From: Sulfitobacter maritimus | GTDB taxonomy: Bacteria > Pseudomonadota > Alphaproteobacteria > Rhodobacterales > Rhodobacteraceae | Length of the DNA: 64,000 bases | Reading direction: 5' to 3' | NCBI RefSeq assembly: GCF_013346665.1 | Contig: NZ_JABVBB010000022.1 | Coordinates: 1-64,000, forward strand | Shown: positions 1 to 8,204 of the stretch, piece by piece | How positions within the stretch are numbered: position 1 is the first letter of the stretch | How the letters are laid out: each line of letters starts with the position of its first letter | Notes under the pieces: generated by a model | Told to the model about the DNA's origin: nothing | Databases searched by the model: none | Seen by the model: only the letters and a program-made list of their open reading frames with translations | Made by a program: the position numbers and the translations under genes

Positions 1-38
1 TGGACCTGTCCCGCTTTCGTGCCGCCCCAAGTGCTCGT

Positions 39-896
39 TTAAGCCACTTTCCGTTCGAAGGCGACGGGGCTTTTCCAGCCCAGTGCTGAGTGGCGTCGCC
101 GTGGGTTGTAGAAGCCGTTGATGTATTCAAAGATCGCCATCTCAGCTTGCCGCCGTGTTTCCCATGACCTGCGCCAAATGAGTTCAGCTTTGATGGTTTT
201 GAAGAAGGTCTCGACGACAGCATTGTCGTAACAATTGCCCTTGCCAGACATCGACACCTTGAAGCCTTGCTGGCGCAGAAGTTTCTGGTAGTCGTGCGAA
301 CAATATTGCGACCCGCGATCCGTATGGTGGATGCAGCTCTTGGGCGGTGCCCTGAACGCAATTGCCATCTTCAAAGCCCGTATTGCCAAGTCTCGTTTCA
401 TACGGTTGCTGACCGCCCAGCCGATCACGCGCCTTGAATGCAGGTCGAGGATGACAGCCAAATACAGCCATCCCTCACGCGTCCAGACATAGCTGATGTC
501 ACCGGCCCATTTCTGGTTCGGTTGGTCAGCCATAAAATCCCGGTCCAGCAGGTTTGGCGCAATATTGAACTTGTGATCACTGTCTGTCGTCACCTTGTGT
601 TTACGGGTTCGCACCACGGATATGCCGTTCTGGCGCATCAAACGACCCACACGGCGGTGACCGATATTCAGGCCGATCTCCTTCAGTTCTTCTGTCATGC
701 GCGGCCTGCCATAGCTGCCCAGGCTGAGACGGGATTGTTCTTTGATGTGCGCCAAGGTGACCAGATCAGACCGCTGTCTGCGGCTGGCAGGACGGCTTCG
801 GAATGCTCGCAAACCGCGCGAACTGACACCGACAACGTGACACAAGCGGTTCACGGGGAAGTGGCTCCGGTGTTCCTCGACAAACCTAAATCTCAT
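39..896 (-). CDS. IS3-family transposase OrfB (DDE integrase)
   Basis: This 285-residue protein is the catalytic half of an IS3 transposase. It has an HTH_21-like N-terminal part followed by an rve/RNase H-fold integrase core. The DDE triad can be placed: Asp in GDISYVWT, Asp in HHTDRGSQY and Glu in NAVVETFFKTIK. The C-terminal YNPRRRHSALG motif is typical of the family. Its start overlaps the end of orfA by 4 bp. It is normally made as an OrfAB fusion by -1 frameshifting at the A6G run upstream. Full length and intact. Confidence 0.95.
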   Translation of the reverse strand: MRFRFVEEHRSHFPVNRLCHVVGVSSRGLRAFRSRPASRRQRSDLVTLAHIKEQSRLSLGSYGRPRMTEELKEIGLNIGHRRVGRLMRQNGISVVRTRKHKVTTDSDHKFNIAPNLLDRDFMADQPNQKWAGDISYVWTREGWLYLAVILDLHSRRVIGWAVSNRMKRDLAIRALKMAIAFRAPPKSCIHHTDRGSQYCSHDYQKLLRQQGFKVSMSGKGNCYDNAVVETFFKTIKAELIWRRSWETRRQAEMAIFEYINGFYNPRRRHSALGWKSPVAFERKVA

Positions 897-1168
897 TGCT
901 TTAGGCCCGCAAAGAACTGGGTGGCCTTTTTTAGGATTTCCCTCTCCTCCTTGAGAAGACGGTTCTCGCGCCGAAGTCGCTCATTCTCTTGGGCGAGGCT
1001 CAAATCCTCTTTCGACACCACGTCTGTGCCTCGGTGCGCGGTGATCCATTTGTTAAGCGTCGACATGCCAACACCCAGATCGTCAGCCACCTGCTTGCGC
1101 GTCAGCCCACTCGTCAGTGCGATACGCACCGCATCCTGGCGGAATTCGTCCGTCCGTTTCAGTCCCAT
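893..1168 (-). CDS. IS3-family transposase OrfA (helix-turn-helix)
   Basis: A 91-residue DNA-binding partner of the IS3 transposase. It has an N-terminal HTH_Tnp_1 domain (VADDLGVGMSTLNKW around residues 28-42) followed by a leucine-zipper coiled coil (ENERLRRENRLLKEEREILKK), which is the usual OrfA layout. It binds the element ends and limits transposition when made alone. Its last codons contain the slippery run that lets ribosomes enter orfB. Confidence 0.93.
   Translation of the reverse strand: MGLKRTDEFRQDAVRIALTSGLTRKQVADDLGVGMSTLNKWITAHRGTDVVSKEDLSLAQENERLRRENRLLKEEREILKKATQFFAGLKQ
926..932 (-). promoter_or_regulatory. Programmed -1 frameshift site of the IS3 element
   Basis: On the minus strand the orfA frame reads CTA AAA AAG GCC, which contains the slippery heptamer A-AAA-AAG. 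A -1 slip here leads, without a stop, through about ten codons into the ATG of orfB and gives an OrfAB fusion. This is the standard IS3 expression strategy. Confidence 0.75.
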
Positions 1169-1231
1169 AGTTCATCTCCTTTGTTGCAGTAAATGCTATC
1201 AAAGGAGCGGCATCAAACTGCGACAGGTCCA

Positions 1232-1469
1232 AGTCGCGGATTGGGGTCGCGTCGACTTCCAAGAAGCCCAAAACGTAGGAGCGGAGAGAATTCTCGGTTT
1301 CCGCCGTGCTGGCCCCGTAGGTCATGATGAGATCACCGTCGTTGAGCTTGCGTAGATAGGCGTCCCGTGCGTTCTCCTGGGTCCATCCGACGTAACCATC
1401 ATCTTCCGGGCCGAACCCATAGAAGGAGCGAATACGGATACGTTTTCCTTCTGGCAGAAGGGTTTTCAT
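1232..1469 (-). pseudogene. Restriction-associated small gene cut by the IS element
   Basis: The ATG at 1469 begins a frame (MKTLLPEGKRIRIRSFYGF...) that stays open to the right end of the IS3 element at 1231, where it is cut after about 79 codons. The start lies just downstream of the broken DUF6998-like gene and in the same direction, so it was probably the last gene of a type I restriction operon. The fragment is rich in aromatic and charged residues with a segment reading DGDLIMTYGAST. I do not recognise a catalytic motif, so no function is assigned. The rest of the gene should lie to the left of the window, if it survives. Confidence 0.6.
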
Positions 1470-1515
1470 GCCGGTGCTCCAGCTCTGACTGAACGCTCTC
1501 GACTCTGGTTTTCGG

Positions 1516-1987
1516 TCATACGGGTGGTTCCCTGACTTCGGGCAGACGCCCATCTGGAGCTACATCTCGGGAAATCTGCGATAGCCGCGACAACGAGATC
1601 GGCCTTTGTCCGTTTCTTCTGCATCCTGCCCGCAGCTGTCCATGCCAAAACACCGGGACTGTTGAAGACAACCTGGATCGGGCCGCCTATAGGGCGACGC
1701 AGAGCGATTAAGTGTTCAGGTTCGTGGCGGATTGCGACACTGCGGCCTTGGGTCAGTTTGATTTCTACATTCCGCCCGCAAGGGGATCGCGCATCGTGTC
1801 TCATGGTCGAGGCCGGATTGAGATCCAAATCGAAGATGTAGGCCGCTGCGACTTCATCGATGCTACCGACGAGATGGCCATCGAGCGTAAATTTCCGGCC
1901 GGGGAAGACGCGCTCTAAGCCATCGGCTGCGGCATAGAGGTCGTCGAGGAGATCTGCGACATGACCCCAATTAACCTCTTCACTCAT
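1516..1987 (-). pseudogene. DUF6998-like gene, frameshifted near its 3' end
   Basis: The start at 1987 overlaps the hsdS stop by 8 bp, showing an operon. The first 120 codons look like the DUF6998-type proteins that accompany type I restriction genes; this naming is from memory. After MQKKRTK the frame becomes unconvincing. Removing one A from the A-run (plus strand T-run at 1613-1615) restores a continuation KNGQRPISLSRL and a stop at 1516-1518. I therefore read it as a single-base insertion that destroyed the C-terminus. A sequencing homopolymer error would look the same. The role of DUF6998 in restriction is not established. Confidence 0.6.
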
Positions 1988-3660
1988 TCCGCGGCATCCA
2001 GCACTGCGTTGGCGGTTCCAAGGCCTCTTGGAGGAGCGCTTCGAGGACGCGGGTGCGGGTGGTGTCGGCGGTGGTCAGGGCGGCCTCCAGCCGGTTGCAG
2101 AGGGCCATGAGGGCCTCGACTTTGGCCACGATGCGGTGTTGTTCGACGAGCGGTGGCAGCCACAACGACAAATTTCCAAACTCAGTCAAATTTACATTTT
2201 CAGCCCCACTGCCGATCTGATCGGTTTCTCGATCTGATCCCTGATCGGCTGCGAGTTCATCGCCATCCACACGTAGGTGGTGTTCACGTGTTCGATGGCG
2301 GTGCGCAGCCTCACCAAATATCCGGCGAATGCCATGCCATTTGCTTCGGTGGGAACCACGGCAGAACGTCCAACAATACCAAGGCTCCCGTTCGAATGGA
2401 TCATCAACAGATCACCGGAGGCCAAAGCGAGGTCTTCATGCTCTCTCTCGCTCAAGGGACCAAATTTCATGTCGTCCGAGGTCACATAACCTGATGACAC
2501 GTTCGGAATCCGGAGAACCGGGACGAGAGAGGCGTCGGCCCCGCACTTGGTCGAGGTTCCGTAACGCATAGAAATGGCAATGTCCGATAGGCGCACGCTC
2601 TCCCAACCAGTCGGCAACTCTGAAGCCTCGGCATCGGACACCCGTGGTAAGCCGCGCGCTCGTTTGAATTTCCGGCTTGCGTCGGCCTCTCTGGCCTCTG
2701 CTAAGCTTACCAGAGATGCAGAGGCCGGTTCATCCGCCGGGTCTTGTTCCACCAGCCTCCCACGAACGGCGAGGTTGAGGATGGTTTGGCGGAGAGGCTT
2801 GATCTGGTCGGGACGCGTGGTGAGGGCGGGGAGGGCCTCAAGGGCGAAGGCGGCGGGGGCGGGGACGTCCTCTGCCGTGGTCTCGGGGGCGGTCAGGCGG
2901 GCGAGGCTGGCGGCGGTTAGCTTGTCGCGCGTCTCCTCCCGCGCCTTGTGGACCTCCTCCAGCCGATCACAGAGCGCCATGAGCTCATTGACCTTGGAGA
3001 CGATCCGGTGCTGCTCGGCGAGAGGTGGGATGGGGACACGCGCACCAGAAATTCGCTTTAGTGCCAACTTCGGTTGCCATTTGCTTCGTTTTTTCGGTGA
3101 ACTGGAGTTGCACATCAGCCGAACTCAACGCCAGGAGTAAGAAGTCACCGTTAATCTCTCTGAAAACGATTTTTGCAGCGTTTTCGGTCAAGTTTTGCCC
3201 ATGGCAGAAATCCGGAACCTTACCGACTTCTCCTATGGTGCCAGCGATTGTTATATATAAGTCTTCTCTATCGATCGTATACTTTAAGATCTTATTTTGA
3301 TCTGGCGCAGGAACGTATTTGAGCTTATCTCGCAATATCGTGCCGGCCTTCATATCGGTAACACGGATGTAGATTTTTCCGGTGTCCTCAGTGACAAGAG
3401 ACGATCCCGTAGGGAGCCTTTTGCCACCGAGCACCAGAGCAAAATCATGGAGATGCGCCCAGACCCAATGCCCCGGCGAAAATGCTTCGCCGTTTGAGGG
3501 AGACAGCTCCGGTTTGCTATCTCGGCGGAGTCGGCGTCCAAGCATTTGCTGTGCTTTGGCCAATTGAGCTCGCTCAAGGAGATCTGACGCCGACTCGTCC
3601 GAGGCGTCTCTTTCAACTAATTTTCAGCGCATAGCCAGGTCCAAAGATCGACATCAAGCG
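1980..3660 (-). pseudogene. hsdS: Type I restriction specificity subunit, degraded
   Basis: HsdS chooses the target DNA sequence of a type I restriction-modification enzyme through two target-recognition domains joined by helical spacers. Both spacer repeats are visible: PLAEQHRIVSKVNELMALCDRLEE and PLVEQHRIVAKVEALMALCNRLEA. Paired RLVE-D-P/S-DE-AS segments precede each recognition domain. The gene is spread over three frames. One extra A near 3050-3053 and one missing A in the run at 2197-2200 explain both shifts. Further upstream the frame can be followed to LDLAMR, stop, KLVERD, with a TGA at 3624-3626 where HsdS proteins usually have Gly. The 5' end merges into IS110 sequence. No hsdM or hsdR is in the window. 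Non-functional as read. Confidence 0.85.
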
Positions 3661-4392
3661 CGGTCGCCAGTTGAAGTAGGACACAGCTGTCACGAAGGCG
3701 ATCGCCGTAAGACTGCCGACACCGGGGGCCCTTGAGACAATCTGGCAGGCCTCATCTTCTTGTGCGAAGCGCGCGAGTTGGCGGTCAAATGCCCGGCGCT
3801 GGTCTTTGAGACCGGACGGCACCGACAGAAGGCTTTCAAACAGATCGCGCAAAACGGCATCGTCTGGCAATGCCCGACGGACCGACTGCTCGAAGACTTG
3901 CCCTTTGCCCGCTGCCAACTGTAATCTGAAAGTCTTGGCCAAGCCTCGGATCTGGTTGATCATCATAGTGCACATGCGCACGATACGCTCCCGCGCCGCC
4001 AGAACGGCACGCATTCGGTAACGGTCAAAGGACTTGATCGCCACCGGTTCATACCAGCCACTGTGCACCAAACGCGCAAGCCCGAAGGCATCGTTGCGAT
4101 CCGTTTTGTTGGCTTGCAGCTCTAATGCGGCAGCAGCACGCCGTGCGTGAATACAATCGACTGCGATCTCTTTCTCCCGCAGGGCATGCCAAAGCCAGAC
4201 AGCTTGAGGACCTGTCTCCATACCTGCCCGCACCAGGTCCGGGGCCTTCTCACGCATGATCGTTGCTATTGCGTCGGCCGAACTGGGCACACTGCCTTCC
4301 CAAACACGTTGCCCGGAATCGTCCACAACGCAAACGGCCGTTTCTTTCATAGAAAAGTCGAGTCCCACAAAATGCTTCATCTTCTTCTCCAT
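3613..4392 (-). pseudogene. IS110-family transposase, C-terminally truncated
   Basis: The first ~235 residues are a normal IS110 transposase. The DEDD RuvC-like N-domain shows Asp in VGLDFSMKE, Glu in METGPQAVWLW and Asp residues in NKTDRNDAFGLARL. The start of the Transposase_20 domain follows (SRAPGVGSLTAIAFVTAV). Family members continue for about 100 more residues carrying the serine nucleophile. Here similarity stops near 3688 and the frame runs about 22 codons into hsdS-derived sequence before a stop at 3613. It therefore lacks the catalytic serine half and should be inactive. Only about 50 bp separate its ATG from the next IS remnant. Confidence 0.8.
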
Positions 4393-4444
4393 GCTGATGA
4401 AAGCGATAGAGTAACACGAGAGCTATCCCTCGGATTTCGCCATG

Positions 4445-4721
4445 TGGTTCCAGCCGTGGCCCTGGACATCGCGCAGGTAGAGAAAGCACAGGCCGAAGCC
4501 CCAGATCTTCTTCGCCTTCGTCAGCCTAAGCAGCAGGTCTGCGACCTGCTCGTTCTCATCGTCCAGCTTCGGGTTGTACCGATAACACGTCTCACTGACA
4601 TCAAATGCCCGGCACGGTGAGACCATTTCCGCCATTGGTCCGAGGACAATGGTCGAACGCGATGCTGACGCCTTCATCGCCACCGCTTTCACGGCCAACT
4701 CTCGGCGTTGAGCTGGACGCT
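4445..4721 (-). pseudogene. IS3-family orfB fragment with internal insertion
   Basis: Segments typical of IS407-group OrfB are readable: QRRELAVKAVAMK, then CRAFDVSETCYRYNPKLDDE and WGFGLCFLYLRDVQGHGWNH. Family members have about 6 bp between a GVSIA segment and the CRAF segment. Here there are 43 bp, with short inverted repeats (ACCATT / AATGGT), which also shift the frame. The DDE core is missing because the gene ends at about 4445. Confidence 0.7.
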
Positions 4722-4985
4722 TCATTTTTTTCCAAGCGCCTCCTTCAGCAGATCGTTTTGCATGCTGACATCGGCAAACATGCGCTTCAGGCGGCGGTTC
4801 TCCTCGGCCGTCGCCTTCATCTCGCTGATGAGGCTGGCGTCCATTCCGCCATATTTCGCCCGCCAATTGTACAGCGTGGCGCTGCTCATCCCGTGTTCGC
4901 GGCACAGCTCGGCGGCGGGCACACCGCCCTCCATCTGCCGCAGCACGCCCATGATCTGGGCCTCAGTGAATCGTGGCTTCTTCAT
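4722..4985 (-). CDS. IS3-family transposase OrfA of the remnant
   Basis: An 87-residue HTH_Tnp_1 protein (MKKPRFTEAQIMGVLRQ...) with helix-turn-helix AAELCREHGMSSATLYNW and a C-terminal coiled-coil segment ending LLKEALGKK. It has the usual OrfA length and is intact, but its orfB partner is truncated, so it is probably not useful for transposition. The start at 4985 fits the family better than the upstream ATG at 5003. Confidence 0.8.
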   Translation of the reverse strand: MKKPRFTEAQIMGVLRQMEGGVPAAELCREHGMSSATLYNWRAKYGGMDASLISEMKATAEENRRLKRMFADVSMQNDLLKEALGKK

Positions 4986-5181
4986 CGGAATCTCTTCGTT
5001 CATCCTGCCGAGAAAATTCTACTTCCGCTTCACCTTAAGAACCGGGGGGATTACCATTCCGTTGGACCAGATCGCAAAAGAACCATGAGCGATTTTGCGA
5101 AAGGTTCCAATGCCGGGCGCGATCACCCCTCCGCCTGGTCGGTCGATTTCCGCCATCGCATCGTCAGGGAGCAGCTTTCTC

Positions 5182-5207
5182 GGAACACCGGCCGCGACCC
5201 TCGCGTT
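5182..5207 (+). promoter_or_regulatory. EcfG-type general-stress promoter candidate
   Basis: GGAAC at 5182-5186 and CGTT at 5204-5207 with a 17-bp spacer match the alphaproteobacterial EcfG consensus GGAAC-N16/17-CGTT. It lies 48 bp upstream of the SRPBCC start codon and probably drives 5256-7319. Confidence 0.65.
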
Positions 5208-5255
5208 CGAGTTGAAACACTCGTCTGCCAGTTTTCAGCTACAGGAGGTTTCACG

Positions 5256-5951
5256 ATGACATACCATTCTTACGATCATCGCACCGGCGCCGAAGGTGCC
5301 CGCGATGCGCTGACAGAAAGGCAAAGCTCGCTTTTCTGGGGGCTCGGCATCGGGGCGCTTGCGGGGGCTTCTGCCTATGCGCTCTATGCTGCGCGGCGAG
5401 ACCGGGACCGGTTGAGCCATCGGCCTGCGGACTCCGCGCCTGGCCGCAGTGCAAAACAGGCACGGTTCGGAGATTACGCCGTCGTAGGCCGTACGGTGAC
5501 TATCGACCGCCCGCGTGACGAGCTTTACCGCCACTGGCGCGACTTCACGAAGCTCTCGGAATTCATGGAGAACGTGAAGGCAGTCGAACCAATCGACGCT
5601 GCCAAGGATCAGTTCCGCTGGATGATCGCGGGCCCCGCGGGCACGGATCTGCGGGTTGAGACCGAGGTGGTCAGCGACAAACCTGGAGAAGAGATCGCAT
5701 GGCGCGCGCTTGATAGCTCGCAGATCGATACGGAAGGTAAAGTCTCTTTCCGCGACGCGCCGGGCAACCGGGGTACCGAGGTGGAGGCGATTATCGCCTA
5801 TAACCCGCCTGCAGGGGAATTGGGGCGCTGGATCGCCAAGCTGTTTCAGGCCGAACCCGCGCTACAGGGCCGGCGGGATCTGAAACGGTTCAAGATGCTG
5901 ATGGAGACGGGCGAAATCGCCACCTCCGCCAATCGTAAATCGGACAAGTGA
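5256..5951 (+). CDS. SRPBCC-family membrane-anchored protein
   Basis: A 231-residue protein. The start at 5256 is set by AGGAGG at 5243-5248. A hydrophobic segment ([19 protein letters not shown], about residues 28-46) suggests an N-terminal membrane anchor. It is followed by an SRPBCC / polyketide-cyclase-dehydrase fold from about residue 75, beginning [18 protein letters not shown], a pattern shared with stress-induced YtfJ/cyclase-dehydrase proteins. The family binds hydrophobic ligands; no ligand can be named. The next gene starts 10 bp downstream, so the two are probably cotranscribed from the EcfG-type promoter at 5182. General-stress control is an inference from that motif. Confidence 0.8.
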   Translation: MTYHSYDHRTGAEGARDALTERQSSLFWGLGIGALAGASAYALYAARRDRDRLSHRPADSAPGRSAKQARFGDYAVVGRTVTIDRPRDELYRHWRDFTKLSEFMENVKAVEPIDAAKDQFRWMIAGPAGTDLRVETEVVSDKPGEEIAWRALDSSQIDTEGKVSFRDAPGNRGTEVEAIIAYNPPAGELGRWIAKLFQAEPALQGRRDLKRFKMLMETGEIATSANRKSDK

Positions 5952-5961
5952 GGAGAAAGAC

Positions 5962-7149
5962 ATGCGCGCACTGACATGGCAAGGCAAGCACGACGTGCGG
6001 GTCGATACAGTCCCGGACCCGGAAATCGTCAACCCCCGCGACGCCATCATCGAGGTCACCTCGACCGCGATTTGTGGTTCTGACCTGCACCTATATGACG
6101 GCGTGATCCCCGGCGTTTTGGCGGGCGATATTCTGGGCCATGAGTTCATGGGCCGAGTGGTCGAGACAGGTTCGAAAAGTACGCTCAAGAAAGACCAGCG
6201 GGTGGTGGTGCCCTTCACCATTTCCTGCGGCTCCTGCTTTCACTGCAAGAAAACCCAGTATTCCGCCTGCGACAACTCCAACCCGGCGGACAAACAGGAT
6301 TTGACCGAAAAGCAGTTCGGTCACGCGGTCGGCGGGCTGTTTGGTTATTCACATCTGACCGGCGGCTATCCCGGCGGGCAGGCGGAATATGTCCGTGTGC
6401 CATTCTCCGATGTGGGGCCGATTGTCATTCCCGAAGGGTTCGACGATGACGACGTGCTCTTCCTGTCGGACATCTTGCCGACCGGCTGGATGGCTGCCGA
6501 AAACGCCGACATCGAAGAAGGCGATACCGTCGCCGTTTGGGGCTGCGGGCCGGTAGGGCTTTTCGCCGTTCAAAGCGCGCTGAAGATGGGCGCGGCACAG
6601 GTCATCGCGATCGACCATTACCCAAACCGCCTGAACCTCGCGCGGCAGATGGGGGCAAAGGTGATCGACTATACTCAAACTCATGTGTTGGAGGCGCTGA
6701 TGGAGATGTCAGGCGGCCACGGCCCTGATGCCGTGATTGATGCCGTCGGCATGGAAAGCCACGGTTTCGCCCCCGATACGATGATGGACAACGTCAAACA
6801 GGCCGTCGGCGTCGGCGCCGATGGGGGCCATGTGCTGCGCGAAGCGATCATGGCCTGCCGCAAGGGTGGCCGCGTCTCTGTTCCGGGCGTTTACGGCGGT
6901 TTCCTCGATAAGTTCCCTTTGGGCGCGATGATGGAGAAAGGCCTGCAAATCCGCACCGGCCAGACCCATGTGCAGCGCTATACTAAGGAGTTGTTGCACC
7001 GTATCGCCGAGGGCGAGATCGACACCCGCTTTATGATCAGCCACCGCCTGCCGCTAGAGCAAGCCGCCAAGGGCTATCACAACTTCCGTTTCGAGCAGAA
7101 CGACTGGACCAAAGTGGTTCTGAAGCCCGGAATGCAGGACGCAGCATAG
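5962..7149 (+). CDS. Zinc-dependent alcohol dehydrogenase family protein
   Basis: A 395-residue medium-chain dehydrogenase. Catalytic zinc ligands are visible at Cys38 (ICGSD) and His60-Glu61 (GHEFMG). The structural zinc cysteines are Cys89, Cys92, Cys95 and Cys103. A Rossmann nucleotide-binding motif GCGPVG lies at 194-199. The extra loop after the zinc lobe and the overall length resemble the glutathione-independent formaldehyde dehydrogenase-like branch rather than classical ADH. Likely NAD-dependent and cytoplasmic; the substrate is unknown. It follows the SRPBCC gene by 10 bp and precedes the 48-residue protein by 23 bp, so it is probably the middle gene of a stress operon. Confidence 0.88.
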   Translation: MRALTWQGKHDVRVDTVPDPEIVNPRDAIIEVTSTAICGSDLHLYDGVIPGVLAGDILGHEFMGRVVETGSKSTLKKDQRVVVPFTISCGSCFHCKKTQYSACDNSNPADKQDLTEKQFGHAVGGLFGYSHLTGGYPGGQAEYVRVPFSDVGPIVIPEGFDDDDVLFLSDILPTGWMAAENADIEEGDTVAVWGCGPVGLFAVQSALKMGAAQVIAIDHYPNRLNLARQMGAKVIDYTQTHVLEALMEMSGGHGPDAVIDAVGMESHGFAPDTMMDNVKQAVGVGADGGHVLREAIMACRKGGRVSVPGVYGGFLDKFPLGAMMEKGLQIRTGQTHVQRYTKELLHRIAEGEIDTRFMISHRLPLEQAAKGYHNFRFEQNDWTKVVLKPGMQDAA

Positions 7150-7172
7150 GTGAAACCCGAAAGGAGAGTGTC

Positions 7173-7319
7173 ATGCCAAACGAGCCAGATCACGCCAAGG
7201 AAAAACGCCCGCCCCATCGCGAGCGCCATAATGCGCAGGATGACCATGAGGGCGCGGCGCACAGCCCTGAGGAGTTCGATCCGAAGAACCCCCAGAAGGT
7301 GGTGAAGAAAGAGAAATGA
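7173..7319 (+). CDS. Small highly charged 48-residue protein (copy 1)
   Basis: The ATG at 7173 follows AAAGGAGAG (7160-7167) and encodes MPNEPDHAKEKRPPHRERHN..., a short protein of mostly Lys, Arg, His, Glu, Asp and Pro with no hydrophobic core or cysteine. It is followed at once by a strong terminator, so it is the last gene of the SRPBCC-ADH operon. A second, frameshifted copy lies at 47262 and keeps MPNEPEHAKEKRPPHRERHNA and an NPQK motif near the end, which supports this being a real gene. Likely intrinsically disordered; function unknown. Confidence 0.8.
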   Translation: MPNEPDHAKEKRPPHRERHNAQDDHEGAAHSPEEFDPKNPQKVVKKEK

Positions 7320-7326
7320 ACCGGAA

Positions 7327-7355
7327 AGCAGCGCGAGCCATTCGCGCTGCTTTTT
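7327..7355 (+). terminator. Rho-independent terminator
   Basis: A perfect 10-bp inverted repeat (AGCAGCGCGA / TCGCGCTGCT, 7327-7351) with a 5-nt loop and a run of five T directly after. It closes the 5256-7319 operon. Confidence 0.9.
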
Positions 7356-7458
7356 CGTATCGCGCGGCATTTGTTCGGCGCGATTACTGCGACGATACCA
7401 CAGCGGGGGCGGATTAGACCCCCTTTGACGAAACCACATTCAAGAAAGGCAGAAAAGG

Positions 7459-8175
7459 ATGCCAAGACAGTTTCATAAAGCGATATCAATCATTTGCCTG
7501 CTGGCCCCCGGCGGGGTCTTTGCCCAAACGGCAGAGCAAACCACCACGGCCCCGCGTGTGATGGCCCAGAATACCTCGGCTTCGGAATGGAGCGTCGAGG
7601 TCGGCATCTCTCCAAAATTCTACTACCGTCTCAACGATGGCCCGGGGTCTGCCGAAAGCGCGGAATTCGAAGCATTCGCGGAAATAGCCTATGGTCCGGC
7701 CTACTTCCACGCCCTTGCCCTGTCGCTGGACGATCCGCGAGATGATGCCCAGTTCGAGCTGACGCTCGGCCACCGCGGCGATCTTACGGACAAGTTGGCC
7801 TATGATGCCTATTACACCCGCTTTCTACGCGATGAGACCGGCGATGTGCGCGGTGAATTGCATGGCAGGTTCGACTATAGCGTCAGCGATCCGTGGCGGG
7901 CCACCGTCGATCTTGGGGTCGAACCGGAAAGGGGCGATTGGGTCTACAAGCTTGAAGCCGGATACACATTTAACGACCGGCTCGACGCCTATGCCTTCGT
8001 CGAGCAGGACGATATTCCGGATTACACGGGCTATGAAATCGGGGCGAATTACGACCTCGACGAGGGCAACGCGCCCCTCGATGCCTCTTTGCTCAGCTAT
8101 GTAAACCACACCGAAGGCGGCGACACGATCTTTGCCGTCGAGATCACGCTATCGCGGTTTCTGTTGGGCGACTGA
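7459..8175 (+). CDS. Exported beta-rich protein, putative porin-like
   Basis: A 238-residue protein with a Sec signal peptide (hydrophobic ISIICLLAPGGVFAQ, cleavage after about residue 22). The mature part alternates polar and aromatic residues in short strands (VEVGISPKFYYRLND, AEIAYGPAYFHALALSL, KLEAGYTFNDRLDAYAF) and ends in an aromatic-containing strand (EITLSRFLLGD). This suggests an outer-membrane beta-barrel of the TorF-like type, though the final residue is not the usual Phe. The gene stands behind the terminator at 7355 and about 30 bp before the oxidoreductase gene. Substrate unknown. Confidence 0.65.
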   Translation: MPRQFHKAISIICLLAPGGVFAQTAEQTTTAPRVMAQNTSASEWSVEVGISPKFYYRLNDGPGSAESAEFEAFAEIAYGPAYFHALALSLDDPRDDAQFELTLGHRGDLTDKLAYDAYYTRFLRDETGDVRGELHGRFDYSVSDPWRATVDLGVEPERGDWVYKLEAGYTFNDRLDAYAFVEQDDIPDYTGYEIGANYDLDEGNAPLDASLLSYVNHTEGGDTIFAVEITLSRFLLGD

Positions 8176-8204
8176 TGCGCGGATGAGTGAGAGGAGTGAA
8201 GCCA

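Larger units (their letters stand above)
1..1231 (-). mobile_element. Complete IS3-family insertion sequence
   Basis: The element has imperfect terminal inverted repeats of about 28 bp. The left end starts TGGACCTGTCCCGCTTTC at base 1, and the right end, read in reverse, starts TGGACCTGTCGCAGTTTG and finishes at 1231. It carries two overlapping transposase frames on the minus strand (orfA, orfB) with a frameshift signal between them, as in the IS3 family. Its right end lies directly inside a small restriction-associated gene (1232-1469), so the insertion broke that gene. The left flank is outside the window, so a target duplication cannot be checked. Both frames are open and the catalytic residues are present, so it may still be active. 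Confidence 0.9.
4437..5056 (-). mobile_element. IS407-like IS3-family remnant
   Basis: The right boundary is suggested by an end that reads, on the minus strand, TGGTAATCCCCCCGGTTCTT, like IS ends of this group (recalled, not searched). The element contains a complete orfA and only the first ~100 codons of orfB, which stop being recognisable at about 4444 next to IS110-linked sequence. OrfB is further broken by a roughly 37-bp insertion (within 4615-4657). This is a dead fragment. Confidence 0.7.

Noticed and set aside
4393-4444. IS110 guide (bridge) RNA region
   Set aside because: Only about 50 bp lie between the transposase ATG and the next remnant, with no clear structure; it cannot be supported.
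5057-5255. Upstream extension of the SRPBCC frame
   Set aside because: The frame is open, but it runs through the stress-type promoter and IS remnant; a strong ribosome site marks 5256 as the start.
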